Shown: piece by piece, positions 15,710 through 24,406 of the stretch
How the letters are laid out: each line of letters begins with the position of its first letter
How positions within the stretch are numbered: position 1 is the first letter of the stretch
NCBI GenBank assembly: GCA_020632875.1
Contig: JACKET010000025.1
Location: forward strand, 1-64,000
Source: Alphaproteobacteria bacterium
GTDB lineage: Bacteria; Myxococcota_A; UBA796; GCA-2862545
Direction of reading: 5' to 3'
DNA: 64,000 bases
Program-made: the position numbers and the translations under genes
The notes under the pieces: generated by a model
Database searches by the model: none
Seen by the model: only the letters and a program-made list of their open reading frames with translations
What the model was told of the DNA's origin: nothing

Positions 15710-17347
15710 ATGTCGTCCGCACGTCCCGCCTGGTGGATCGCCCTCGCGTTCGCATGTGCGTTCGCGCTCGCGGCGATCGCGCCTGCCCCGTGGCCCTCCG
15801 GCCCCGCGTGGCTGGCGATCACCGGGCCCGACGGGGCCGTCCGGTTCCCCGTCGAGCTCGGAGTGGACGGGGTGGTCGAAGCGCAGGACGGGGCCTGGCA
15901 CGCGCGATGGACCCAGCGCGACGGGGCCATCGCGATCGACGTCGAGAACGGCGAGGCACCCCTGCAGCTCGGCGACATCCGGATCGGGATCGAGCTGACC
16001 GACGGGCGGGACGCCCTGATCCCCGCCGTCCACGCGCGGGACGGCGTGCTGCACGCCGAGCGCCGCCTGCCCGTGCGGAGCGCGCTGGTGCTCGGGCTGC
16101 TCGGGCTCGTCGTCGTGCTGTGGCTCAGCGAGACCCTGCCGCTGTGGGTCACGTCGATCGGCATCCCCGTGGTGCTCGTGGCAGGCGGGATGGCGACGGC
16201 CAGCGGTGCGCTCGCGCCGTTCTTCCACCCGATCATCGCGCTGTTCCTCGCCGGGTTCGCCCTGGCCGACGCGCTCTCGCAGGCGGGCCTCGACCGGCGC
16301 GTGGCCCTCGCGCTGGTCGCAGGCGCCGGGGGCCATCCGGCGCGCCTGTTCGCTGCGATGCTCGCGCTCAGCGCGCTGCTGTCGATGTTCATGAGCAACA
16401 CGGCCGCAGCCGCGATGCTCGTGCCGATGGCCATCGCCGTGAGCCAGCCGCTCGGGGAGCGGGGCGCGGGCTTCCGGCGCGCCTCGGTGCTCGGGATCGC
16501 CTACGCGGCCACGCTCGGCGGGGTCGGCAGCGCCATCGGGACCCCAGCGAACCCGCTCGCCATCGAGTTCCTCGCGCGCTCCGGCCGCGACGTGGGCTTC
16601 GTGGGCTGGTTCCTGTACGGCCTGCCGATGGTGGCGCTGTTCCTGCCGGTGATCGGGCTGTGGGTGTGGTGGTGGTTCGGAGCCGCGGCCTCCGGCGGGT
16701 TCGAGCTCGGCGCGGCGTCGGGCGATCCGCTGCCCCCGCTCACGCGCCGGGAGCGGCGGGTCTCCGCCGTGTTCGTGCTCGTCGTGCTCGGCTGGCTCAC
16801 GGAGTCGCTGCACGGCGTCCATCCGGGGCTCGTGGGGCTCGGCGGGGTCGTGCTGCTGAACGCGCTCGGCTGCTTCGACACGGCCGGGCTCGGGCGGCTG
16901 GACTGGGGCGCCCTGCTGACCTTCGGCGGCGGCCTGACGCTCGGCGCGACGCTGTCCGACACGGGCACGGCGGACTGGATCGCGACGCGCCTCGAGTCCT
17001 TCGCCGCGCTCCCGCCGATGGCCGGGGTCGTCGCGGTGGGCGTGCTGGCGCTGGTGCTCACGGCGGTGGCGTCGAACACGGCCTCGGCGGCGATCCTCAT
17101 CCCGCTGGCGATCCCGCTCGCGAGCGTGCTGGGCGTCGACCCGGTGCTGCTCGTGATGGTGGTGACCATCGCGTCGTCCATCGATTTCGCGCTCGTCATC
17201 GGCACGCCGCCCACGATGGTGGCCTACAGCACCGGCGAGGTGACGGCCGGCGAGATCTTCCGCGTCGGCATCGCCCTCGACCTGCTCGGCCTGGCGGTGC
17301 TGCTCACGGCGGTGGTGGGCTGGTGGACCCTGCTCGGGCTCGTGTGA
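15710..17347 (+). CDS. SLC13/DASS-family sodium:anion symporter
   Basis: A 545-residue polytopic membrane protein. After a first TM helix (residues 8-25) comes an extracytoplasmic domain of about 95 residues, then the transport core. Both SNT motifs that hold sodium and carboxylate in DASS carriers are visible, as MSNTAAAAML and ASNTASAAIL, with the paired IGTPANPLAIEF and IGTPPTMVAYS loops. Substrates of the family are di- or tricarboxylates or sulfate. The extra N-terminal domain is unusual and could be a binding or sensing domain. A TAGCCG box ends five bases before the ATG, suggesting a leaderless transcript. Divergent from two CBS genes. Confidence 0.88.
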   Translation: MSSARPAWWIALAFACAFALAAIAPAPWPSGPAWLAITGPDGAVRFPVELGVDGVVEAQDGAWHARWTQRDGAIAIDVENGEAPLQLGDIRIGIELTDGRDALIPAVHARDGVLHAERRLPVRSALVLGLLGLVVVLWLSETLPLWVTSIGIPVVLVAGGMATASGALAPFFHPIIALFLAGFALADALSQAGLDRRVALALVAGAGGHPARLFAAMLALSALLSMFMSNTAAAAMLVPMAIAVSQPLGERGAGFRRASVLGIAYAATLGGVGSAIGTPANPLAIEFLARSGRDVGFVGWFLYGLPMVALFLPVIGLWVWWWFGAAASGGFELGAASGDPLPPLTRRERRVSAVFVLVVLGWLTESLHGVHPGLVGLGGVVLLNALGCFDTAGLGRLDWGALLTFGGGLTLGATLSDTGTADWIATRLESFAALPPMAGVVAVGVLALVLTAVASNTASAAILIPLAIPLASVLGVDPVLLVMVVTIASSIDFALVIGTPPTMVAYSTGEVTAGEIFRVGIALDLLGLAVLLTAVVGWWTLLGLV

Positions 17348-17687
17348 GCGCGGCCTCGAGCTCCACGACCCCGTCCTCCCCCACCGCATCGACGAGCGCC
17401 GCGTGCAGGGCGTCGACGTGGAGCTGCAGGTCGTGGCCCTCGTCCACGGCGAGGCGGACGAGCTCGCGGGCCGCGAAGAGCCGCTCGGGCGCGGTGTCGC
17501 CGAACCGCTGCCCGATGAGGCGCACGACCATCGACGGCGGGAGCGAGCCGAGCACGCGGAGCTTCATCCCGGCGAGCGCTTCGAGCTCCGCGTCGATGGC
17601 CTCGTCGCGCTGCTCGGCACCGAGCGCGTTCGCGAGGGCCCGCGCGAGCTGGTGGATCTGTTGGAGGAGCCAGTCGGTCCGATACAT
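17304..17687 (-). CDS. Small helical protein (DUF6483-like), function unknown
   Basis: A 127-residue, mostly alpha-helical acidic protein with no signal peptide. The start MYRTDWLLQQIHQLARALA recalls DUF6483-type proteins, and the C-terminal half resembles a short TPR-like hairpin; this resemblance is from memory of the pattern only. Its last 44 bases overlap the 3' end of the convergent transporter gene. Codon usage fits neighbouring genes, so I think it is real. Confidence 0.6.
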   Translation of the reverse strand: MYRTDWLLQQIHQLARALANALGAEQRDEAIDAELEALAGMKLRVLGSLPPSMVVRLIGQRFGDTAPERLFAARELVRLAVDEGHDLQLHVDALHAALVDAVGEDGVVELEAALTRARAGSTSPPPP

Positions 17688-17801
17688 CCCGCGAAGCTGG
17701 CCACCGCACGGGAGACGTCAACCCCGCCGTACACGGACGATTCACACCGTTTCGAAGCCGCTGCGACACCCGGGCGCGAGACAGGGGCAGGAGGTTCCCC
17801 C

Positions 17802-18467
17802 ATGGTCCGCACCCTCGCCCTCACCCACGACCGCTGGGCCCGCAGCGTCGATCCGTACCGCCCGGCGCTCGAGCTCGGCGCCGTCGCCGTCACGGCCGCG
17901 CTGCACCTGGCCTGGCCGCTCACGGAGCTCTCGCGCGCGTTCCTCGTCATCCCGCTGGTGGCGTGGTGGGCGGGGTACCTCGCGCTGCGCTGGAAGGTCG
18001 ATCCCGACGCCGTGGCCGCGCTCGGCCTGCGCCGCGAGGGCCTGAAGCAGTCGGCGCTGGCGTGCGCGGCGCTGCTCGCGGTCGCGGGGCCGGCGATGGT
18101 GGGCTGGGGCCTGCTGCACGGCGCCGAGGTGCCGTGGACGACGTGGCTCACGCTGCTCGTCTACCCGGTCTGGGGGCTCGTCCAGCAGCTGCTCGTCCAG
18201 GGGCTGGTGACCGCGAACCTGCGCCGGCTGGCGCCCGCGGCCGTGGCGGTCTTCGTCTCCGCCGCGCTGTTCGGGCTCGTGCACTGGCCCCACGGCGTGC
18301 TGATGGTGGCGACGTTCGCGCTCGGGCTGGTGTTCGGTCCGCTCTACCTGAAGCACCGCAACCTGTGGGCGCTCGGCGTGGCACACGGCTGGCTCGGCAC
18401 CCTCATCTACACGTTCGTGCTGATGCGGGACCCGCTCGCCGAGTACCTCACCGGGCTCGCGCTCTGA
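17802..18467 (+). CDS. CPBP-family membrane protein with altered catalytic motif
   Basis: A 221-residue polytopic membrane protein of about six to seven helices. It has the three conserved blocks of CPBP (CAAX-protease/bacteriocin-processing) proteins: motif 1 is VQQLLVQG where EExxxR is expected, motif 2 is FGLVHW (F-x-x-x-H) and motif 3 is AHGWLGT (His). The paired Glu are replaced by Gln-Gln, so the usual glutamic-protease chemistry may be lost. It has a perfect AGGAGG seven bases before the ATG. Its 3' end is convergent with the PEP synthase gene, only three bases away. Confidence 0.75.
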   Translation: MVRTLALTHDRWARSVDPYRPALELGAVAVTAALHLAWPLTELSRAFLVIPLVAWWAGYLALRWKVDPDAVAALGLRREGLKQSALACAALLAVAGPAMVGWGLLHGAEVPWTTWLTLLVYPVWGLVQQLLVQGLVTANLRRLAPAAVAVFVSAALFGLVHWPHGVLMVATFALGLVFGPLYLKHRNLWALGVAHGWLGTLIYTFVLMRDPLAEYLTGLAL

Positions 18468-18470
18468 CGG

Positions 18471-20864
18471 TCAGGCGCGCTCGGCCTCGGTGATGACCTT
18501 CAGGCCGTGCGGGACCGCGTCCGGCGTGAGGCTCACCGACGAGATGCCCTTCGACACCAGGAACGCCGCGAACGCGGGGTGATCGGAGGGTGCCTGCCCG
18601 CAGATGCCCACCGGGGCGCCCGCTTCGTGCGCCGCGTCGAGGAGCATCGAGACGGCCTTCTGGAGCGCGGGGCCGTCGTCGTCGAACAGGTGCGCGACCT
18701 CCTTCGAGTCGCGATCGACGCCGTACACGAGCTGCGTCAGGTCGTTCGACCCGATCGAGAAGCCGTCGAACAACGCCGCGAACTCCTTCGCCAGCAGCAC
18801 GTTCGCCGGGATCTCGGCCATCACCCAGACCTTCAGCCCGCCGCGCCCGCGCTCCAGCCCGCCGGACGCGAGCACGTCGAGCACGGCCTTCCCCTCCTCC
18901 GGGGTCCGGCAGAACGGCACCATCACGTGCAGGTTGTCGAGCCCCATGTCCTCCCGGACGTGCTTGACGGCGGCCACCTCGAGCAGGAACGCCTCGCGGA
19001 ACCGCTCGTCGTAGTACCGGGACGCGCCGCGCCACCCGATCATCGGGTTCTCTTCGCGCGGCTCGAGCGCCGCCCCGCCGAGCAGGCCGGCGTACTCGTT
19101 GGTCTTGAAGTCCGAGAAGCGCACGATCACGGGACGCGGGTTGAAAGCGGCAGCGAGCGTCGCCATGCCCTCGGCGAGCAGGTCGCGGTACCACGCGGAC
19201 GGTTCCTTGCCGCCACACTTCGCGAGGAGCGCGGCGCGCTCGGCCTCGTCGAGCCGCTCGGGATGCAGGGTCGCCGTCGGATGGACGCCGATCCACGACG
19301 ACAGGATGAACTCCATCCGCGCGAGCCCCACGCCGTCGACCGGCAGGCGCGACAGGTCGAACGCCGTGTCGGGGTCGCCGGCGTTCACCATGACCTTCGT
19401 GCGCAGCGAGACGGGACGCTCGATGGGCACCTCCTCCACCGTGGCATCGATCCGGCCGCGGTACACGCGTCCCGTCGATCCCTCGGCACAGCTGACCGTC
19501 ACGTCCCCCTCGCCCGCGAGGGCCCGCATCGCGCCCTCCGCGCCGACGATGGCGGGCAGCCCGTGCTCGCGCGCGACGATCGCGGCGTGCGACGTGCGGC
19601 CGCCGCGCTCGGTGATGATCGCGGCGCAGCGCTTCATCACCGGCTCCCAGTCGGGGTCGGTGCTCTCCGCCACCAGCACGTCGCCGTCCTGCACCCGATC
19701 CATGTGCTCGGGCCCCTGCACGACGCGCACCGGCCCGAACGCCACCTCCGAGCCCACCGCGAGGCCCTCGATCAGCGGTGGGCCGCCGGCCGAGACCTGC
19801 CAGCGCCGCATCACGAGGTCGCGGTTGCGCGCGTGGACGGTCTCGGGGCGCGCCTGCACGACGTAGAGGTCGCCGGTGACGCCGTCCTTCGCCCACTCGA
19901 TGTCCATCGGCACGTCGCGGCCGGCCTTCCGGGAGAAGTGCTGCTCGATCCGCACGCCCCAGCGGGCGAGGGCGAGCACGTCCTCGTCGGAGAGCGTCCA
20001 CTGCGCGCGCCGCTCGGCCGAGACCTCGCGCTCGACGGGGTGCTGGTCGGCGCCGAGCACCATCTCGACGCGCTTGCTGCCGAGCTGGCGGCGCACGATG
20101 GGCGAGAACCCACGCTCGACCGTGCGCTTGTGCACATGGAAGGCGTCGGGGACCACACGCCCCTGCACGACGGTCTCGCCGAGGCCCCAGGCGCTCGTGA
20201 CGTACACCACGCCCGGGTGGCCGGAGTCGGGATCGAGGGTGAACAGCACGCCCGAGCAGCCCACGTCCGAGCGCACCATCTGCTGCACGCCCACCGACAG
20301 CGCGACGTCGAGGTGCCGGAACCCGTGCTCGGTGCGGTAGCTGATGGCCCGGGCCGTGAAGAGGCTCGCGAAGCAGCGCCGCACCGCGTCGACCACGTCG
20401 TCGGCGCCGACCACGTAGAGGTACGTCTCCTGCTGGCCCGCGAAGCTCGCGGTCGGCAGATCCTCGGCCGTGGCCGAAGAGCGCACTGCCGTGGCCGCGT
20501 CGTCGACCCCGGCGCGGTGCGACAGCTCCGCGTAGGCGGCGCGGATCCCGAGCTCGAGGTCTTCGGGGAACGCGCCCCCCAGGATGTGCTCGCGGATGGT
20601 GCGCGCCCGTTGCTCGAGGGCGTTCACGTCGCGGGTGTCGAGGCCCTCGAGGGCATCCGCGATGCGCACGACGAGCCCGTTGTGGTCGAGGAACCGACGG
20701 TAGGCGGAGGCCGTGACGGCGAAGCCGCCCGGCACGCGGACCCCGGCGGCCGTCAGCTCGCCGATGAGCTCGCCGAGCGCGGAGTTCTTGCCCCCCACGA
20801 GCGCCACGTCGGAGGAGCGGAGGTTCTCGAACCACAGGATGGGAGCGTTGGGATCAGCGGGCAT
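18471..20864 (-). CDS. ppsA: Phosphoenolpyruvate synthase
   Basis: A 797-residue enzyme that makes PEP from pyruvate and ATP, releasing AMP and phosphate, for gluconeogenesis. The N-terminal ATP-grasp domain (residues 1-340; VGGKNSALGEL, AVRSSATAEDLPTASFAGQQ) is followed by the mobile phospho-His domain (about residue 420, GGRTSHAAIVARE) and the C-terminal PEP/pyruvate barrel (ending with GICGQAPSD). The length matches E. coli PpsA (792). The ATG has GGAGG upstream. The N-terminal and phosphohistidine motifs are complete. Not in an operon; a TATCGA box lies about 60 bases upstream. Confidence 0.95.
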   Translation of the reverse strand: MPADPNAPILWFENLRSSDVALVGGKNSALGELIGELTAAGVRVPGGFAVTASAYRRFLDHNGLVVRIADALEGLDTRDVNALEQRARTIREHILGGAFPEDLELGIRAAYAELSHRAGVDDAATAVRSSATAEDLPTASFAGQQETYLYVVGADDVVDAVRRCFASLFTARAISYRTEHGFRHLDVALSVGVQQMVRSDVGCSGVLFTLDPDSGHPGVVYVTSAWGLGETVVQGRVVPDAFHVHKRTVERGFSPIVRRQLGSKRVEMVLGADQHPVEREVSAERRAQWTLSDEDVLALARWGVRIEQHFSRKAGRDVPMDIEWAKDGVTGDLYVVQARPETVHARNRDLVMRRWQVSAGGPPLIEGLAVGSEVAFGPVRVVQGPEHMDRVQDGDVLVAESTDPDWEPVMKRCAAIITERGGRTSHAAIVAREHGLPAIVGAEGAMRALAGEGDVTVSCAEGSTGRVYRGRIDATVEEVPIERPVSLRTKVMVNAGDPDTAFDLSRLPVDGVGLARMEFILSSWIGVHPTATLHPERLDEAERAALLAKCGGKEPSAWYRDLLAEGMATLAAAFNPRPVIVRFSDFKTNEYAGLLGGAALEPREENPMIGWRGASRYYDERFREAFLLEVAAVKHVREDMGLDNLHVMVPFCRTPEEGKAVLDVLASGGLERGRGGLKVWVMAEIPANVLLAKEFAALFDGFSIGSNDLTQLVYGVDRDSKEVAHLFDDDGPALQKAVSMLLDAAHEAGAPVGICGQAPSDHPAFAAFLVSKGISSVSLTPDAVPHGLKVITEAERA

Positions 20865-21035
20865 GGGGGACCTCCGTACGCCGGGGCGCAGGTGCACGGC
20901 CCGTGCCAGTCGATACCCCGACGGGGCCTCGCGCACACGGTTCCTCCAGGTACGCCCTCGGATGACGCGTTGGCGCGACCGCGATGGATCGCATAGACGC
21001 GCGGCGTTCTGTCCGTTCTGTCTCTGGAGGACCGT

Positions 21036-21692
21036 ATGTCCACCACCAAGGCCGCCGCCGTCGTCGTCGCCCTCGCTTCGGGCACCTGCAACTCCGCCGA
21101 CGAGCCCGCGCCGCCCGCCGCTCCGACCTATGCGTGCGCGAACGCGTTCGACGTCGGCTGTCGGTACCGCGCCGACGTGAGCGTCACCGGGGGAACCCTC
21201 GTCGACGCCGCCATCGCGCCCCTCCCGGACTGGGGTGTCGCGAGCAGCGGCACGTTCACGGGCCTCTCGGGCACCGTCACGCTGACGGACGCCCAGGGCA
21301 TCGACCCCGCCGTGACGTGCGGATTCACCGTCGACCTCGCCTTCCACTCCGACATCCAGGGCGGGCGTTCGGTGGTGTCCGTCGACGGCCAGCCGACGCT
21401 CTCGGCCGGGTGCCCGGCGACCTGCGCCTGGTTCCTGCCGACCGGCGGCGACTTCGCATCCGAGGGCGGGCAGTTCCGGCTGAAGATGTTCGAGGGCCAG
21501 TGGGAGCTCGAGCTCGGCGCGTCCGACCCGGACGAGCCCGAGTACGGCCCGCTGTGGCTCTACACCGGGCAGAGCGCGGTGGAGTTCGGCGAGGGCGTCG
21601 CGCTCACCGCGCCGGTGGGCGTGGCCGGGGGCGCGTGGGCCGTGCCGATGGCCGCTCCGCCCGGCAGCCACCCCGACGACGTCTGCCTCTGA
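21036..21692 (+). CDS. Exported protein of unknown function
   Basis: A 218-residue protein with an N-terminal hydrophobic segment (residues 5-16), a Cys at residue 18 and a short Pro-rich linker, suggesting a lipoprotein or secreted protein. It contains several Cys pairs and mostly beta-strand-like sequence (TLTDAQGIDPAVTCGF, AWFLPTGGDF). I do not recognise a family. A strong ribosome binding site (GGAGG) precedes the ATG. Its stop lies one base from the convergent kinase stop, and the sequence across the two stops (21687-21699) is a perfect short palindrome. Confidence 0.75.
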   Translation: MSTTKAAAVVVALASGTCNSADEPAPPAAPTYACANAFDVGCRYRADVSVTGGTLVDAAIAPLPDWGVASSGTFTGLSGTVTLTDAQGIDPAVTCGFTVDLAFHSDIQGGRSVVSVDGQPTLSAGCPATCAWFLPTGGDFASEGGQFRLKMFEGQWELELGASDPDEPEYGPLWLYTGQSAVEFGEGVALTAPVGVAGGAWAVPMAAPPGSHPDDVCL

Positions 21693-21693
21693 T

Positions 21694-23319
21694 TCAGAGC
21701 GGGAACTCGCGCCTCGGGTCGGTGCCGCTGAACGTGGTCTCGAACACGACCCGCAGGCCCTTCTCGCTGGCGGGCCCGTCGAAGCAGAGCGGCCCCTCGA
21801 CCTTCTGGTGCGGCCCGAACGACGCGGTGGGCCGGAGCGAGCCCTGGAGCGCCATGTGGCACCCGAGCGCCGCGTCGTACTCGGTGCCGTCGGGGCCGAC
21901 GAGCGACCACGGGAAGCCCGGATCGACCTCGTGATCCAGCAGGTTCTCGGCGGTCACGTCGACGATGTAGAGCCTGCCGCCGGGATTCTCGGGCGCATAG
22001 CGCAGCACGCCGTTCCGCACGCTCGTCTCGGTGCGGTAGCGATGGACCTCGATCCTCCACTCTGGCGCGCGGGGCGCGTCGACGCGCTGCACCCGCTCGC
22101 CCACCAGCACCTCGTCGAGGCCTTCGAGCTCGTCGAGGCCCTCGAGCTCGTCGAACCCGTCGAAGCCCTCGAGGTCGACGACGATCCCGGTGTCGACCTC
22201 ACCTGCCGTCAGGGCGACCAGCGCGACGGCCCCTCCCGACAGCAGCACGCTGCCGACGACCGCGATCAGGGCGACCAGGAGCGCGACGACGGCGAGCGCG
22301 AGCGCGAAGATCGGCAGTCCCAGCCCGGACCGCTGGGGCGGCACGGGCGGCGGAGGGGATACCGGACGCGGCTCGGGCACCGGACGCGGTTCGGGCACCG
22401 GGTGCGGCTCGGGCACCGGATGCGGCTCGGGCGGCGGGATGGCGACGGTCTCGGCGGCGGCCTGCTTCGGCGCGAGGGGCTCGGGCGCGTCGCCACCGTC
22501 GAGGAGCGCGAGCAGCGCCGCGCAGTCGGGCGCACGCTGGGCCACGTCGGGCACGAGGGCCGCGCGGATGGCGTTCTCGACGTGGCGCGGCACGCCGGGC
22601 TCGACGTCGCGGGGCGGGGTGTAGTCGCCGCGCACGATGGCCCCGAGCACCGAGAGCATGTTGTCGCCCGGGAACGCGCGCCGGCCGCAGAACAGCTCGT
22701 ACAGCACGCACCCGAGCGCGAACACGTCGGCGCGCTGGTCGACGCCGGCCGCGTCGTTCGCCTGCTCGGGCGGCATGTACGCGGGCGTGCCGAGCGCGAG
22801 GCCCGCCTTCGTGCCCGGCTGCGTGCGGTCCGAGAAGTACTCGCCGAGCACCTTCGCGATGCCGAAGTCGGCGACCTTCGGGAGGTATCCGCCGTCGAAC
22901 GGCGCCATCAGGATGTTGTCGGGCTTGATGTCGCGGTGCACGAGCCCGCGCTTGTGGGCATACGCGACGGCGCCGAGGATCTCGCGGAACCACGCCTCGG
23001 CGACCTCGAACGAGGGTCGCTCCGCCGCGAGCAGGTCGGCGAGGGACGGCCCGTCGACGAGCTCCATCACGAGCGCGGGGTGCCCGTCGACCTCGATGAC
23101 GTCGGTGACCGAGACGATGTTGGGGTGCCGGAGCGACGCCTGGATCCGGCCTTCCTGCAGCAGCCGCTTCCGGATGCTCTTCGAGGTCAGGTCGAGCACC
23201 TTCACCACGTGCGTGCTGTCGAGCTGCAGGTGGCGGACGCGGTACACGGTCGCGGTGCCGCCCTGACCGAGCACCTCTTCGATCACGTACCGTTCGGCGA
23301 TGGTCTGGCCGGCGTACAC
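21694..23319 (-). CDS. Membrane-anchored eukaryote-type Ser/Thr protein kinase
   Basis: A 541-residue kinase of the PknB/Hanks type. The Gly-rich loop is GQGGTATV (residues 18-25), the ATP Lys is K40, the catalytic loop HRDIKPDN starts at residue 128, the DFG is near 155, and LGTPAYMPPEQ is the activation-segment anchor. A juxtamembrane PEPHPVPEPRPV repeat and one TM helix (about 328-350) follow. The outer C-terminal domain, about 180 residues, resembles DUF4352-type beta domains and starts with an acidic EGLDELEGLDE repeat. GTG 23319 lies 6 bases after TAGAGC. Probably senses an envelope signal. Confidence 0.92.
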   Translation of the reverse strand: MYAGQTIAERYVIEEVLGQGGTATVYRVRHLQLDSTHVVKVLDLTSKSIRKRLLQEGRIQASLRHPNIVSVTDVIEVDGHPALVMELVDGPSLADLLAAERPSFEVAEAWFREILGAVAYAHKRGLVHRDIKPDNILMAPFDGGYLPKVADFGIAKVLGEYFSDRTQPGTKAGLALGTPAYMPPEQANDAAGVDQRADVFALGCVLYELFCGRRAFPGDNMLSVLGAIVRGDYTPPRDVEPGVPRHVENAIRAALVPDVAQRAPDCAALLALLDGGDAPEPLAPKQAAAETVAIPPPEPHPVPEPHPVPEPRPVPEPRPVSPPPPVPPQRSGLGLPIFALALAVVALLVALIAVVGSVLLSGGAVALVALTAGEVDTGIVVDLEGFDGFDELEGLDELEGLDEVLVGERVQRVDAPRAPEWRIEVHRYRTETSVRNGVLRYAPENPGGRLYIVDVTAENLLDHEVDPGFPWSLVGPDGTEYDAALGCHMALQGSLRPTASFGPHQKVEGPLCFDGPASEKGLRVVFETTFSGTDPRREFPL

Positions 23320-23339
23320 GCTGAAGCTCTATCCGGCCG

Positions 23340-23744
23340 TCAGCCCGTCGCTTCGAGGATTTCGAGCAGGTAGTCGAGCAGGTCCTCGGCGGTCACGATG
23401 CCGACGAGCTCGTGGGTCCACACCGGGATGGCGCCCACGCGGAAGTCGCGCAGCGTGCGGATCGCCGTGGTCGCGGGCGTGTCGGGGTCCATCCCGAACA
23501 GCGTCTCGGAGCAGTACCAGGACACCGGGTCGTAGAGCATGCGGGCCGCGTCGCCCTCGATCTCGAGCGTGCGCTTCACCGGGCGGAGATCGCGGTCGGA
23601 CAGCATCGCGACCAGCTCTCCCCCCTTCACCACCGGCAGGTGCCGGATCCGGTGGGCCTGCATCAGCTCGAGGGCATCCTTCACCGTCGCGGTGTAGTCG
23701 ACGGTGATGGGGTCGGCGGACATCAGGTCGCGGAGCGTCTTCAT
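23340..23744 (-). CDS. Two-CBS-domain protein
   Basis: A 134-residue protein made of one CBS pair (residues 1-55 and 75-130; RIRHLPVVKGGEL, VGAIPVWTHELVGIVTAED). Between them is a segment with Cys and Trp-Tyr (VSWYCSETLFGMDPD). This is the usual length for a stand-alone CBS protein that binds adenosyl nucleotides. ATG 23744 is preceded by GGGAGAG. It lies directly upstream of the Ser/Thr kinase on the same strand with a 20-base gap, so co-transcription is possible. Confidence 0.85.
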   Translation of the reverse strand: MKTLRDLMSADPITVDYTATVKDALELMQAHRIRHLPVVKGGELVAMLSDRDLRPVKRTLEIEGDAARMLYDPVSWYCSETLFGMDPDTPATTAIRTLRDFRVGAIPVWTHELVGIVTAEDLLDYLLEILEATG

Positions 23745-23809
23745 GGCTCTCTCCCGGGATGCCGAAGGCTCCCACGGACGCCGCCCGGTGTCCACGACCC
23801 CCGCGGCGG

Positions 23810-24208
23810 TCAGCGCCGCGCGACGATCGCGGCCGTCCAGCGCAGCTCGTTCGCGAACGAGGGCGGGAGCGCGCCATCGAGCTGCCCGGCGAGCGCGCTG
23901 GCCTCGTCGACGGACTGCACGCGCCCCTCGAGCGCCAGCCCCCCCGCGGCATTGGCGAACCGCACGACGCCCTCCTCGAAGCGGGCCGGCACGCACGAGT
24001 CGATCCGCAGCTTCCCACCCGGGACGCGCAGCTCGAGGTCGTAGCAGGCCCTGAGGTCGTCGCCCTCCCGTCGGATCTCGACCGACCCCGTGCCCGTCAC
24101 GCCCTCCCCTTCGAGCTCGACCTCCCACGTGCCCTCGGGGGCCAGGACCTCCTGCGCATGGGCCGGGGGTACGGAAACGAGGAGCAGGAGCGGAGCGAGG
24201 AACGGCAC
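23810..24208 (-). CDS. Small secreted protein, unknown function
   Basis: A 132-residue exported protein. Signal peptide MPFLAPLLLLVSVPPAHA ends with an A-H-A signal-peptidase I site before Gln. The mature part (about 112 residues) is beta-strand-like with two Cys (CYDLEL and IDSCVP). I do not recognise the family. GTG 24208 is chosen because GGAGAT lies six bases upstream; the longer frame is not protein-like. A TACAGT box (24235-24230 on this strand) probably serves as -10. Confidence 0.65.
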   Translation of the reverse strand: MPFLAPLLLLVSVPPAHAQEVLAPEGTWEVELEGEGVTGTGSVEIRREGDDLRACYDLELRVPGGKLRIDSCVPARFEEGVVRFANAAGGLALEGRVQSVDEASALAGQLDGALPPSFANELRWTAAIVARR

Positions 24209-24346
24209 GGCTTGATCTCCATGCCGGAACTGTAGACCGGTGGCCCGTGGAAACGGCCGTCCGGGCGACGTCAGCGCGATGACCGTTCGGATCGTCAAAA
24301 CACTGTCATGCGGAGACTTCGCACCAACCACACGCACACGGGCTGG

Positions 24347-24352
24347 TACGAT
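24347..24352 (+). promoter_or_regulatory. -10 box TACGAT and T-rich leader of protease gene
   Basis: TACGAT is followed by an unusually T-rich untranslated region (24370-24406, including a run of five T) before the ATG at 24407, with GTGAGG as a likely ribosome binding site. This leader is much less GC-rich than its surroundings. No good -35 is seen. Confidence 0.4.
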
Positions 24353-24406
24353 CTCCGTGCGCTCGTCGAGCGTGCTTTTTCTTGGTTGTGTCTTTGTGAG
24401 GTTGTG

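Noticed and set aside
24223..24235. TACAGT-N6-ATG as a leaderless start for the small secreted protein
   Set aside because: That ATG is out of frame with the signal peptide; GTG 24208 with GGAGAT is in frame.
24308..24406. Earlier ATG for the trypsin-like protease
   Set aside because: The extra 33 residues are basic and lie before the signal peptide; a -10 box falls inside them.
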